Assembly: GCA_023424135.1 (NCBI GenBank)
Contig: JAFAEH010000235.1
Span: 1-20,244, forward strand
DNA length: 20,244 nt
From: Actinomycetes bacterium
Lineage (GTDB): Bacteria > Actinomycetota > Actinomycetes > Actinomycetales > Cellulomonadaceae
Direction of reading: 5' to 3'
In this document: one piece after another, positions 7,194-14,753 of the stretch
Layout of the letters: each line of letters begins with the position of its first letter
How positions within the stretch are numbered: the stretch's first letter is position 1
Notes under the pieces: generated by a model
What the model was told of the DNA's origin: nothing
Databases searched by the model: none
Seen by the model: the letters and a program-made list of their open reading frames with translations, nothing else
Position numbers and translations under genes: made by a program

Positions 7194-8492
7194 GTGAGCA
7201 CGGGCGAGTACGCGATGACGGGGTTCCGGGTGCGCGAGCACCGGGTCGAGGTGCCGGTCGACCGGGCCGACCCGCACCGGTTCGGCTCGATCGAGGTGTT
7301 CGCGCGCGAGGTCGTCGACCCCGCCAAGGACGGCGACGACCTGCCGCTGCTGCTGTTCCTGCAGGGCGGACCGGGCGGCATGGGCCCGCGGCCGATGCCC
7401 GGCGGCGGGTGGTGGGCGACGGCGCTGCGCACGCACCGCGTCGTGCTGCTTGACCAGCGCGGGACGGGCCGCTCGTCGCGCGTCGACGGCGCCGACGTCG
7501 CGGCGTTCGACGACGCGCGCACGGCCGCCGACTACCTCGCGTGCTTCCGCGCCGACGCGATCGTCGAGGACGCCGAGCACCTGCGTCGCACGGTCTACGG
7601 CGGCCGTCGCTGGACGACGCTCGGGCAGTCGTACGGCGGGTTCTGCACCCTCACGTACCTCTCCCGCCACCCCGGTGCGCTCGACGCGTGCTGGGTGACG
7701 GGCGGTCTGCCGCCCGTCGGGGCGGACGCGCAGGACGTCTACGCCGCGACGTACCCGCGCCAGCTCGCGCGCAACTCGGCGCTGCACCGTGCGTTCCCGG
7801 GCGACGTCGAGGTGCTGGGCCGCCTCGCGGACCGGGTGGCCGCCGGGGGTGTCGTGCTCCCGACGGGCGAGGAGCTGACCGTCGAACGTCTGCAGACCCT
7901 GGGCATGCCGCTGGGCATGAGCACGGGCGTCGACGACCTGCACTGGCTGCTCGACACCGCGCTCGACCGCCGTGGCGAGCCTGCACCGGGGTTCCTCGCC
8001 CAGGTCGCGACGCGCACCGGCTTCGACGCCAACCCGCTGTACCTGGTGCTGCAGGAGGTCATCTACCACAGCGGTGAACGGGCACCCGGCTGGGCGGCGG
8101 CCGCCGAGCACGCGCGTCACGCGGCCTTCGCGACGGACGCCCGGCCCCTGCTGCTCACCGGCGAGGCCGCCTTCCCGTGGATGTTCGCGCAGGTCCCGGC
8201 GCTGCGCCCGTTCGCGGCGGCGGCCGAGGAGCTCGCGGCCCGCACGCAGTGGCCCGCGCTGTACGACGCCGACCGGCTCGCCGCGAACGAGGTCCCGGTC
8301 GCGGCGGTGCAGTACTACGACGACCCGTACGTCGACCTGGACCTCGCGCTCGCGACGGCCTCGGGCCTCGGCAACAGCCAGGTGTGGATCACCAACGAGT
8401 ACCTGCACGACGGGCTGCGCGTCGCGGCCGACACGATCCTGCCGCGCCTGCACGACCTCACGACGGGCCGCTGGACGGTCACCTCCCGCTGA
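7194..8492 (+). CDS. Alpha/beta hydrolase, proline iminopeptidase-like (S33)
   Basis: The 432-residue cytoplasmic serine hydrolase of peptidase family S33 would remove N-terminal proline or similar residues from small peptides. It has the oxyanion-hole motif LQGGPGG (56-62), DQRGTGRS (87-94) and the nucleophile elbow GQSYGG with Ser146. Likely further triad members are Asp376 or Asp377 (YYDDPYVDL) and His405 (NEYLHDGLR). A large cap insertion (about 170-340) matches the long actinobacterial proline iminopeptidase form. No signal peptide is seen. The GTG at 7194 is used; ATG at 7215 is an alternative that would remove seven residues. It is divergent from the metal importer and convergent with the beta-helix lipoprotein gene, so it appears monocistronic. 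Exact substrate within S33 is uncertain. Confidence 0.88.
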   Translation: MSTGEYAMTGFRVREHRVEVPVDRADPHRFGSIEVFAREVVDPAKDGDDLPLLLFLQGGPGGMGPRPMPGGGWWATALRTHRVVLLDQRGTGRSSRVDGADVAAFDDARTAADYLACFRADAIVEDAEHLRRTVYGGRRWTTLGQSYGGFCTLTYLSRHPGALDACWVTGGLPPVGADAQDVYAATYPRQLARNSALHRAFPGDVEVLGRLADRVAAGGVVLPTGEELTVERLQTLGMPLGMSTGVDDLHWLLDTALDRRGEPAPGFLAQVATRTGFDANPLYLVLQEVIYHSGERAPGWAAAAEHARHAAFATDARPLLLTGEAAFPWMFAQVPALRPFAAAAEELAARTQWPALYDADRLAANEVPVAAVQYYDDPYVDLDLALATASGLGNSQVWITNEYLHDGLRVAADTILPRLHDLTTGRWTVTSR

Positions 8493-8500
8493 CGGGGAGA

Positions 8501-8515
8501 GGTCGCTTCACGACC
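8501..8515. terminator. Short hairpin between convergent genes
   Basis: GGTCG-CTTCA-CGACC (5-bp stem, 5-nt loop) is the only inverted repeat I see in the 43-nt gap between the S33 hydrolase and the beta-helix lipoprotein gene. It could act in both directions but is weak. Confidence 0.35.
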
Positions 8516-8535
8516 CGGTCCCGGCCGCCGCTGGG

Positions 8536-10437
8536 TCAGCCGCGCCCGCCGCCGCCCTGCTGGCCGCCGCGGCCGCCCTGACCGCCACCGCCGCCCTGGC
8601 CACCGCCCATGCCGCCCATGCCTGAGGACTCGGTGCCCGCGGTGCCCGTGACCTGCACGGTCGCCCCCGTCGCGTCACCGGACTCGTACAGGCCACCGGT
8701 CGACGACCCGGACGTGGTGCCACCCACGGCCAGGCGGTACGTCTCGCCGGAGACGACGTCGGCGGAGGAGAAGACCACGTTGCCGACCTGCTTGCTCGTC
8801 TCGAACGTCGCCAGCACGTTCCCGTCGGCGTCGAGGACGTGCAGGACGGTCCCGGCGGCGATGCCCTGCGCGGACGTCAGCGACACGAACGACTGCGCGC
8901 TGTCCGCCGACGGTGTCTGCGCCATGCCGGACGACCCGGCCGCGAGCAGCACCCCGCCGCTGATGGTGAACGTGCCGTTGACGTCGAGCGAGCCGTTGCC
9001 GCCGTTCGTCGGGCCGTTGACGACGACCACGCCGCCCGTGATCGACGCGGTGCCGTTGGAGTCGAGCCCGTCACCCTCGGCGTCCAGCACCACGGTGCCA
9101 CCGCTGATGGTCACCGACACGCCCTCGACGGCGCTCATCGACTCGGTCGCCGTCGACGACGACCCGTTGATGCCGTCGTCGGACGACACGACCGAGACGT
9201 CACCGCCGCTGATCGTGACGACCTCGCCCTCGATGCCCTCGACGGATGCGGTCACGTCGAGCGACCCGCCGCTGATCGTCAGGCCGAGCTCGGCGTGCAG
9301 CGCGTCGTCCCCGGCGGCGACCTGCACGTCGCCGTCAGCGATCGTCAGGTTGCCGTCGGAGTGCAGCGCGTCGTCCGCGGCGTCGACGAGCAGCTGCCCG
9401 CCGCCGACGACGAGCGTGACGCCCGCCGCGACGCCCTTGGGGCTGACCTCGTCGGTGACCGACGCCGCCTCCTGCTCGCCGCCGCCCGCGACGACCGTCA
9501 CGGCCCCGCCGCCGACCAGCACGTCGGTCGTCGCGGTGATGCCGTCGTCGCCCGCGGTGATGTCGATCGTGCCGTCGGCGACGTACACGTACCCGCGGGT
9601 CGTGTCGTCGTCGGCGTCGGACTTCAGGCCGTCGCCGCCGGCGTCGACGCCGATCTCGCCGTCGAGGACGACGAGCGCGTCCTTGCCGCGCAGGCCGTCG
9701 TCGACCGCGGTGACGGTGATCGTCCCGGACGCGATGACGAGGTCGTCCTTCGACGCGATGCCGTCGTTGCTGTTCCCGGTGACGGTCAGGGCGCCGGTCC
9801 CGGCGATCGTCAGGTCCGCGGTCGAGTACAGCGCGGCGTTGGGTGCGTCCTCGGCGTCCGCGTCGACGTACGTCGCGGCGTCCGTCAGCGCGTTGACCGA
9901 CCCGTCGGCCAGGACGACGACGACCTCCTCGGCGTTGGTGACCTGCAGCGCCGACGTCGTCGAGGACGTGATGTCGGCGTCGTCGAGCACGACCGTCACC
10001 TGGTCGGTGTCGGCGGTGTCGACGACGACCTGCCCGTCGGTGAGCGTGCCGGTCAGCACGTACGTCCCCGCGGCGGTGATGGTCACGGTCCCGCCGTCGA
10101 CCGAGACCCCGTCGCCGTCGGCGGACGCGCTGGTCCCGTCGAGCGTGACGGTCGTGGCCGACGACGCGTCGTACGACGTGTCGGACGTGACCCAGTCGTG
10201 GTTGGCGTCGAGCTCGGCCTGCACGGTGGTGTCGGCCGCGGCCGGGTCGACGTCGGCGATGGTGGACGTCTGCGACGTCGTGCCGGACGACGCGTCGGTG
10301 GTCGCCGCGGCGACCCCGCACCCGGTGAGCAGCACGGCCGTCAGCGCCGCGGGTGCGGCGAGGCGCGCCCAACGGCGGGGACGGGCGGGCCCGGCGGACG
10401 TGCGGCGGGCGGGGCGTCGGTTCAGGGTGCGTCGCAT
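8536..10437 (-). CDS. Secreted beta-helix carbohydrate-binding lipoprotein (Cthe_2159-like, DUF4353)
   Basis: The 633-residue exported lipoprotein has an Arg-rich n-region, hydrophobic segment ALTAVLLTGC and lipobox Cys40. From about residue 95 to 500 the sequence is a long series of short beta-strand repeats with TISGG, GDDGI, GDGLxS and DDALH motifs, as expected for a right-handed parallel beta-helix with Asp/Gly-rich calcium-binding turns. This matches the carbohydrate-binding family typified by Clostridium thermocellum Cthe_2159, known to bind cellulose and polygalacturonate. A beta-rich module follows (about 505-600), then a Gly/Met/Gln-rich low-complexity tail (from about 604, GMGGMGGGQGG and more). 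The ATG at 10437 has CGGAGC upstream. It is the last gene of an operon after the VTC-domain and DUF4956 genes, 40 nt behind the former. Ligand and any catalytic activity are unknown. Confidence 0.85.
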   Translation of the reverse strand: MRRTLNRRPARRTSAGPARPRRWARLAAPAALTAVLLTGCGVAAATTDASSGTTSQTSTIADVDPAAADTTVQAELDANHDWVTSDTSYDASSATTVTLDGTSASADGDGVSVDGGTVTITAAGTYVLTGTLTDGQVVVDTADTDQVTVVLDDADITSSTTSALQVTNAEEVVVVLADGSVNALTDAATYVDADAEDAPNAALYSTADLTIAGTGALTVTGNSNDGIASKDDLVIASGTITVTAVDDGLRGKDALVVLDGEIGVDAGGDGLKSDADDDTTRGYVYVADGTIDITAGDDGITATTDVLVGGGAVTVVAGGGEQEAASVTDEVSPKGVAAGVTLVVGGGQLLVDAADDALHSDGNLTIADGDVQVAAGDDALHAELGLTISGGSLDVTASVEGIEGEVVTISGGDVSVVSSDDGINGSSSTATESMSAVEGVSVTISGGTVVLDAEGDGLDSNGTASITGGVVVVNGPTNGGNGSLDVNGTFTISGGVLLAAGSSGMAQTPSADSAQSFVSLTSAQGIAAGTVLHVLDADGNVLATFETSKQVGNVVFSSADVVSGETYRLAVGGTTSGSSTGGLYESGDATGATVQVTGTAGTESSGMGGMGGGQGGGGGQGGRGGQQGGGGRG

Positions 10438-10477
10438 GGGTGGTGCTCCGTTCTGGTGGTCGGGTCCGGGGTGCCGG

Positions 10478-11317
10478 TCAGCCGACGGGGACGAGGGCGG
10501 GGGTCACGTGCCGGTCGAGCACGCGCCGCCAGGGGGTCGAGGGCAGGGTGGGGGCGATCGCCGCGAGACCCGTGCCGTACTTCGAGATCCGCACGGGCCG
10601 GTGGCCGTGACGCCACAGCAGGCGGTCGGCGGCGGACGGCGTCGAGCCGGTCTTGGTCTCGACGATCGCGAGGCCGTCGAGCCGCAGCGCCCCGTCGACG
10701 GGGGCCACGGCCCCGGTCGACGTCCACGTCAGGTCGGTGTCGACGGTCATGCGCGAGTCGAGCGCCGGCACGGGTCCCGCGAGCAGGAACGTGCGGCGGT
10801 GGTAGCGGCTCACGAGGGTCGGGGTGAACCGCGGGTCGTCGGGTGCGGGGACCGCGGCGTCGTCGAGCGTCGCGCCGGTGAAGCCCAGCGCGGTGCGGTC
10901 GAGCCGGTCGCGTGCGTCGAGGTCGTACGGCAGGCGCGTCTTGACCGTCGAGCCGCGCGGCCCCCGGGTCTTGACCTCGACGAAGCACGCCGCCGAGTCG
11001 AGGTAGCTGCGTGTGCGGACCTTGAACCGGCGTCGCCGGCGGTGCGCGGCACCCAGGTAGCTCGTCAGCGCGGGGGTGTCGAAGTACACCGACTCGTACG
11101 CGAAGTCGTCCTGCCCGTCGATGCGCAGCACGCGCGCGTCGTCGCCGAGCTGCGTGCGCAGCCCCGTCAGGACGTCGTCGACGAAGGCCGCGGGGACGAC
11201 GTACTTGCGGTCGACCCGGGTCTGCAGGCTCGCGCGCGCGTTCAGCTCGTCGAGCGTGACGGTCGCGAACCGGTCGGCGACGCCGGTCGCGGTGGCGACG
11301 CCCATCGGCCCGCTCAT
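10478..11317 (-). CDS. VTC-domain protein (polyphosphate polymerase-like)
   Basis: The 279-residue protein has the triphosphate-tunnel fold of the VTC domain. Yeast Vtc4 of this family makes polyphosphate from ATP; bacterial members are usually annotated polyphosphate polymerase domain-containing. Tunnel residues recognisable in order are RVDRKYVVP (34-42), ESVYFDT (75-81), RRRRFKVRTRSY (94-105), FVEVKTRGPRGSTVKTR (112-128), SRYHRRTF (170-177), the acidic strand MTVDTDL (190-196), IVETKTG (218-224) and ISKYGTG (244-250). The basic and acidic positions needed for nucleotide, phosphate and metal binding therefore look intact. There is no signal peptide or membrane helix, so it is cytoplasmic, perhaps docked to the DUF4956 membrane partner. 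ATG 11317 overlaps the DUF4956 stop as ATGA; Met5 is an alternative. No SPX domain is present. Product is inferred, not shown. Confidence 0.85.
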   Translation of the reverse strand: MSGPMGVATATGVADRFATVTLDELNARASLQTRVDRKYVVPAAFVDDVLTGLRTQLGDDARVLRIDGQDDFAYESVYFDTPALTSYLGAAHRRRRRFKVRTRSYLDSAACFVEVKTRGPRGSTVKTRLPYDLDARDRLDRTALGFTGATLDDAAVPAPDDPRFTPTLVSRYHRRTFLLAGPVPALDSRMTVDTDLTWTSTGAVAPVDGALRLDGLAIVETKTGSTPSAADRLLWRHGHRPVRISKYGTGLAAIAPTLPSTPWRRVLDRHVTPALVPVG

Positions 11318-11928
11318 CGGCCGGCTCCGGTCGTGACGGCCACGGACGGCGCGGGCTGCTCGGCGGCGGGCGCCGGGACGTCGGAACCGGTCAGCGAGTA
11401 CCGCACGTCGACCCAGGTCGTGTCGTTCACCAGGTCGAGCCGTTGCACGCTCACCGAGTGCACGCGTGCGCCGAGCATGCCCTCGAGGTGCGCGACGAGC
11501 GCGCCCTCGGACGTGAACGCCTGGTCGAGGACGATCGTCTGCGACCGGTAGCGGCGCAGCAGGCGTGGCGAGTCACCGATGGCGACGACCACGAGGATCA
11601 GGGCCATGAGCCCGATCGCGACGGGCGCCGACGCCATCCCCAGGCCGCCGATGAGCCCGAGGGCCAGCGCCGAGAAGTAGTAGGCGACCTCGCTCTGCGC
11701 GAGCTCGGTGGACCGCAGCCGGATGATCGAGAGCACACCGAACAGCCCGAGGCCCAGCCCGGCGCCCACGGTCGTCGACCCGAGGGCCGCCGCGACGGCC
11801 AGCACGCCGACGTTCACACCGAGGTACGCGACGACGAGGTCACGGCGCCGGTGGCGCGGGAAGTACAGCGCGAACGTCAGGATCGCGACGGCGACGAGGT
11901 CGGCCGCGAGAAGCGCGTAGTCGGGCAC
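11314..11928 (-). CDS. DUF4956 membrane protein
   Basis: The 204-residue protein has five hydrophobic segments in residues 1-118 (roughly 5-23, 32-50, 52-70, 80-100, 101-118) and then a soluble C-terminal domain (about 120-195). The core motif GLGLGLFGVLSIIRLRSTELAQSEVAYYFSALALGLIGGLG (around 56-97) is the hallmark of DUF4956. The function of the family is unknown. Members commonly sit beside VTC-domain genes, as here, suggesting a membrane anchor, channel or regulator for the polymerase. The GTG at 11928 has GGAGG seven nt upstream, a strong start. It is the first gene of a three-gene operon, with ATGA overlap to the VTC gene. The proline/alanine-rich C-terminus is not conserved-looking. Confidence 0.85.
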   Translation of the reverse strand: MPDYALLAADLVAVAILTFALYFPRHRRRDLVVAYLGVNVGVLAVAAALGSTTVGAGLGLGLFGVLSIIRLRSTELAQSEVAYYFSALALGLIGGLGMASAPVAIGLMALILVVVAIGDSPRLLRRYRSQTIVLDQAFTSEGALVAHLEGMLGARVHSVSVQRLDLVNDTTWVDVRYSLTGSDVPAPAAEQPAPSVAVTTGAGR

Positions 11929-11956
11929 GAAGGGCCTCCGGGGGTCATCGGGCGTT

Positions 11957-11973
11957 CACCTGGAGTTCAGGTG
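11957..11973 (-). promoter_or_regulatory. CACCTG/CAGGTG inverted repeat upstream of the DUF4956 operon
   Basis: A perfect 6-bp inverted repeat (CACCTG-GAGTT-CAGGTG) lies 29-45 nt upstream of the DUF4956 GTG, where a promoter or operator is expected. On the minus strand TTGATG lies upstream as a possible -35, but I see no good -10. It may be an operator or a small leader hairpin. Confidence 0.35.
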
Positions 11974-12131
11974 CCCGACCATCAAGCCCGACGAGCCTGT
12001 GCCCTTGCTGTGTGACGTCTGGGGTGCGGCACAGCATGTGCGTGCGGGTGGTCCTGTGGACGGCGCGACCCGGGACGTGTGCGGGTCCGGCACCATGGAC
12101 GTGTCCCCCCGACCCGCTGGAGGTCCCGTCC

Positions 12132-13778
12132 GTGCTCGTCTTCCGCCGTGCCCGCCCGGTGCTCGCCCTGCTCGTCGTCGCGCTGCTGGCCTCCTGCACG
12201 GGCGGCGACCCGTCACCCGGGCCGGCACCGACCGCGAGCGTGGACCCCGGGCCGCAGCCCGAGGACGTGGTCGCAACGCTCACGGTGCCGATGGACGGCG
12301 TCGACGTCGAGGTGCGTGTCCACCCGCTCGTGCGGCACGGCGAGCACGTGCTGCTCACGCTCGACCACCTGCTGCCCGACGGGCACGACCCGGATGAGGA
12401 CGTGCGGATCGACTCGCACTCCGTGGCCTCGTTCATCGGGCAGGGGCGGAGCCCGGTCAACGTGCGGCTGGTCGACCTCGAGGGCGATGTCGTCCACCAC
12501 GTCGCGGAGGACCGTGACGGTGTGCCCGTGACCGCGTCGAGCATCGGGCGGTCCGACCCCATCCCGCCCGAGGGTGCCCGGCTCCAGGCGGCGTACGCGG
12601 CACCGGCACCCGACGTGACGAGCCTGTCGTTGTTCGTGCCCGGTGCGCCGCTCGTGGCCGACGTCCCGGTGATCGAGGGCGAGGCGCTGCTGCCGGTGGC
12701 CCCGTCCGCGCCGTCGTCGGCGACGTCACCGGCCGCCACGTCGCCGGTCGCCACGCCTACGGCGACGGCCGAGGGCGTGGGGTTCGCCTGGGACGAGGTC
12801 GCCGCCGCGCCGACGTTCCCGCTCGAGTCGACGAGCACCGAGCTCGACGGCGCCGTCCAGACGACCGAGTCGGTCGAGCGTGTGGAGGCGACGCTGGGCT
12901 CGGACGTGCTCTTCGAGTTCGACTCCGCCACGCTGACGCCGGCGGCGGCCGAGGCGGTGGCGCTGGTGGCCGAGCGTGTCGCCGAACGTGCGCCCGGGAC
13001 CGTGAGCGTCGTCGGCCACACCGACGACCAGGGTGACGACGCCTACAACCTCGACCTGTCGCAGCGCCGCGCGCAGGCCGTCGCGGACATGCTCGCGGCG
13101 CTGGTCGACGGTGCGTCGTACCCCACGACCGTGCAGGGGCGCGGTGAGCGCGAACCGCTCGTCGCCAACACGTCCGAGGAGAACCGGGCGCTGAACCGCC
13201 GGGTGACGGTCACGCTGGAGTCGACGGTCGTGACCCGCACGGACGTCACCGCCACCGGTGAGCTGCCGCCGTTCACCGGACAGACCGGCACGGCGGGCAC
13301 CGGGCTCCGGATCGACGGCTCTGTCCGGCAGTGGGTCGTGGACGCGACGGCACGTCGGGTGCACGACCACGTCGTCGTCGACGTTGTGGTCGGTGCCGTG
13401 GACGACGTCCAGAGCGTCGGGATGGTCGCCGGGTTCATGCGGGGGTTCAGCTCGCACCGCGGTGACGGCACGGTCAGTCCGCATGACGTCGCGGCACGGG
13501 TCACGGTCCTGCAGGGCGCGACCCGGCTGTTCCCCGTGGACTACCGCGTGGGGGAGAACGAGACCTGGCCCGGCGGTGAGTGGTACGTCGTGGCGGACCT
13601 GAACGCGGGTGCCCGGATCGACGGCGGTCAGTCGCGCGTCTACAGCAGCGTGTACCCGCGGCTCGACGTCGACACGGTCGTGCTGCAGGTCGGGAGTGGG
13701 TGGCTGGAGGGCGACTTCCGCCTGCTCGACGTCCCGGTCGCGGACGACGCGTCGAGGGCGACGGGCGACGACGGCTGA
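12132..13778 (+). CDS. Lipoprotein with a central OmpA-type peptidoglycan-binding domain
   Basis: The 548-residue lipoprotein has signal peptide VLVFRRARPVLALLVVALLASC with lipobox Cys22. Residues about 45-185 form a beta-rich region, followed by a Pro/Ser/Ala/Thr linker (about 188-215). An OmpA C-terminal domain (about 255-365) follows: LFEFDSATLTPAAAEAV, VVGHTDDQG, LDLSQRRAQAV, and GRGEREPLVANTSEENRALNRRV. The Asp and Arg residues of these motifs bind diaminopimelate in known OmpA-like domains. A further C-terminal beta-rich region (about 390-535) ends with WLEGDFRLLDVPV, reminiscent of the N-terminal region's ending LVADVPVIEG. GTG 12132 is chosen because GGAGG lies 8 nt upstream and it gives a correct lipobox signal; the upstream open frame to 12012 encodes no sensible protein. 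It probably links membrane and cell wall. Role and partners are unknown. Confidence 0.87.
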   Translation: MLVFRRARPVLALLVVALLASCTGGDPSPGPAPTASVDPGPQPEDVVATLTVPMDGVDVEVRVHPLVRHGEHVLLTLDHLLPDGHDPDEDVRIDSHSVASFIGQGRSPVNVRLVDLEGDVVHHVAEDRDGVPVTASSIGRSDPIPPEGARLQAAYAAPAPDVTSLSLFVPGAPLVADVPVIEGEALLPVAPSAPSSATSPAATSPVATPTATAEGVGFAWDEVAAAPTFPLESTSTELDGAVQTTESVERVEATLGSDVLFEFDSATLTPAAAEAVALVAERVAERAPGTVSVVGHTDDQGDDAYNLDLSQRRAQAVADMLAALVDGASYPTTVQGRGEREPLVANTSEENRALNRRVTVTLESTVVTRTDVTATGELPPFTGQTGTAGTGLRIDGSVRQWVVDATARRVHDHVVVDVVVGAVDDVQSVGMVAGFMRGFSSHRGDGTVSPHDVAARVTVLQGATRLFPVDYRVGENETWPGGEWYVVADLNAGARIDGGQSRVYSSVYPRLDVDTVVLQVGSGWLEGDFRLLDVPVADDASRATGDDG

Positions 13779-13794
13779 CGGCCGCCCGTGGGCT

Positions 13795-13817
13795 GCGCAC
13801 CGGTACGCACGGTGCGC
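13795..13817. terminator. Bidirectional hairpin terminator
   Basis: GCGCACCG (13795-13802) and CGGTGCGC (13810-13817) form a perfect 8-bp stem with a 7-nt loop. It lies 16 nt after the OmpA-lipoprotein stop and 7 nt after the stop of the minus-strand small ORF, so it can end both convergent transcripts. Confidence 0.7.
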
Positions 13818-13824
13818 GCACCCG

Positions 13825-13941
13825 TCACCAGATCAGCGGGTGCACGGCGTGGACGAGGCCGACGACGACGGCGAGGCACACCGCCGCACCCGACCACACG
13901 AGCAGGCGGGCGCGCATCCGGGTGCGCTGCCGGTCGTCCAC
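13825..13941 (-). CDS. Small one-helix membrane protein, 38 residues
   Basis: A GTG-initiated frame encodes VDDRQRTRMRARLLVWSG, then a hydrophobic stretch (about 13-32, LLVWSGAAVCLAVVVGLVHA), and ends HPLIW. Charged basic residues before a single hydrophobic helix suggest an N-in membrane microprotein. Coding is supported by G or C at 37 of 38 third codon positions and by its place 23 nt after another small ORF on the same strand. The Shine-Dalgarno sequence is weak (CTGG region). I recognise no family; function unknown. Confidence 0.5.
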   Translation of the reverse strand: MDDRQRTRMRARLLVWSGAAVCLAVVVGLVHAVHPLIW

Positions 13942-13964
13942 GCGACCAGCGTCGCACGCCGTGC

Positions 13965-14099
13965 TCAGCGCGTCAGCAGGACCACGGCCGCGACCACGGC
14001 GGCGACGACGACCACCACGCCGAGTCCCAGCAGCACGCGCCGCAGCTGCTGGTGCCGGGGCTCGTCGCCCCAGGGTTCGTGCTGCCCGTGCCCGCTCAT
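13965..14099 (-). CDS. Small one-helix membrane protein, 44 residues
   Basis: The ATG at 14099 is preceded by a near-ideal GGAGG seven nt upstream. The protein begins with a polar, His-containing segment (MSGHGQHEPWGDEPRHQQ), then RR and one long hydrophobic helix of Val/Ala/Leu (about 23-42), ending TR. G or C occupies almost all third codon positions. It lies 79 nt downstream of nrdI and 23 nt upstream of the 38-residue ORF, so a three-gene unit is plausible. No family recognised; likely an inner-membrane microprotein. Confidence 0.62.
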   Translation of the reverse strand: MSGHGQHEPWGDEPRHQQLRRVLLGLGVVVVVAAVVAAVVLLTR

Positions 14100-14178
14100 G
14101 GCCACCTCCGCACCGCCCAGCCTGCCCTGCCCGGGGTGCGCCGGCATCCGCTCGGGTGCGGGCGGTGCGCCGGGCGCG

Positions 14179-14604
14179 TCAGCCGGCGTGCCGCACGGCG
14201 AGCGCCGTGTCGAGGTCACGCAGGATGCGTTCGCACTCCTCGACGTCCCAGGGTGTGCCCGCGAGCTCGAACTCGAACAGCACGGGGCGGCCGGAGCGCT
14301 GCGCGATCTCCCGTGCCGCCTTCTGGTAGTACGTGCCGAAGTTGCGGTTGCCGGAGCCCATGACGCCGACGAGCAGGCGCCGGTTGTGCGCCGAGCGCAG
14401 GAAGCGCCGCACGGCCTCGGGGACGGTGTCGTTGGCCTCGTTCCCGGTCTTGTACGACGGGGTGAGCAGCACCCACGGGCCGTCGACCTCGCTGCGTCGG
14501 TGCTCGCGCTCGGCCAGGTTGTGGACAGGACGGTCGAGCCGCTCGGCGAACGTGCGGACGAGCCCGCTCGTGGACGAGTAGTAGTAGACGGGCGTGCGGC
14601 GCAT
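14179..14604 (-). CDS. nrdI: NrdI-like flavodoxin (class Ib ribonucleotide reductase activator)
   Basis: This 141-residue flavodoxin-like protein has NrdI landmarks: YYYSSTSGLVRTFAERL (7-23, FMN phosphate loop), PWVLLTPSYKTG (43-54), VPEAVRRFL (61-69), VGVMGSGNRNFGTYYQKAA (79-97) and PVLFEFELAGTPWDVEE (107-123). NrdI supplies oxidant to assemble the Mn(III)2-tyrosyl radical of NrdF. Normally nrdI sits with nrdH, nrdE and nrdF; none of these is here, so it is an orphan copy, at least within 5 kb on either side. The usual FCxAGDxIA block reads YYQKAAREIA, so it is somewhat divergent, and a related flavodoxin role is possible. The ATG at 14604 has only a weak purine-rich sequence upstream. Two small membrane-protein ORFs follow on the same strand. 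Confidence 0.8.
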   Translation of the reverse strand: MRRTPVYYYSSTSGLVRTFAERLDRPVHNLAEREHRRSEVDGPWVLLTPSYKTGNEANDTVPEAVRRFLRSAHNRRLLVGVMGSGNRNFGTYYQKAAREIAQRSGRPVLFEFELAGTPWDVEECERILRDLDTALAVRHAG

Positions 14605-14629
14605 GGACCCAGCCCACCGCGCGCGCGTC

Positions 14630-14702
14630 GTCCCGCGCCCGGACGTTCGTCCCGCGCGGCGTCGGTCCCGCGTGCCGGTGTCCTGCGCGCCGGCGTCCTG
14701 CG
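14630..14702. repeat. Degenerate array of about 15-16 bp period (GTCCYGCG)
   Basis: GTCCCGCG occurs at 14630, 14649 and 14665 and GTCCTGCG at 14680 and 14695, so five copies at steps of 19, 16, 15 and 15 nt. The bases between are variable G/C. It lies upstream of nrdI (minus strand) and of the M28 peptidase (plus strand). No coding potential seen. Confidence 0.5.
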
Positions 14703-14753
14703 GGGACGTCGGGCGCGGTGTCGAGGCGACCGCCGCGTGATGAGAGGCGCGGG

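Noticed and set aside
8800..10150. Repetitive DNA that might be a tandem repeat or CRISPR-like array
   Set aside because: The periodicity is irregular and explained by beta-helix rungs in the protein; no identical repeats with unique spacers are seen.
8609..11551. A 980-codon open frame on the plus strand antisense to the beta-helix lipoprotein and VTC genes
   Set aside because: The repetitive Ser/Pro/Thr translation mirrors the Gly/Asp/Val-rich codons of the real gene; it has no domain or signal.
12012..12131. A 40-residue upstream extension of the OmpA lipoprotein
   Set aside because: It would bury the lipobox signal peptide; GGAGG before GTG 12132 fits better.
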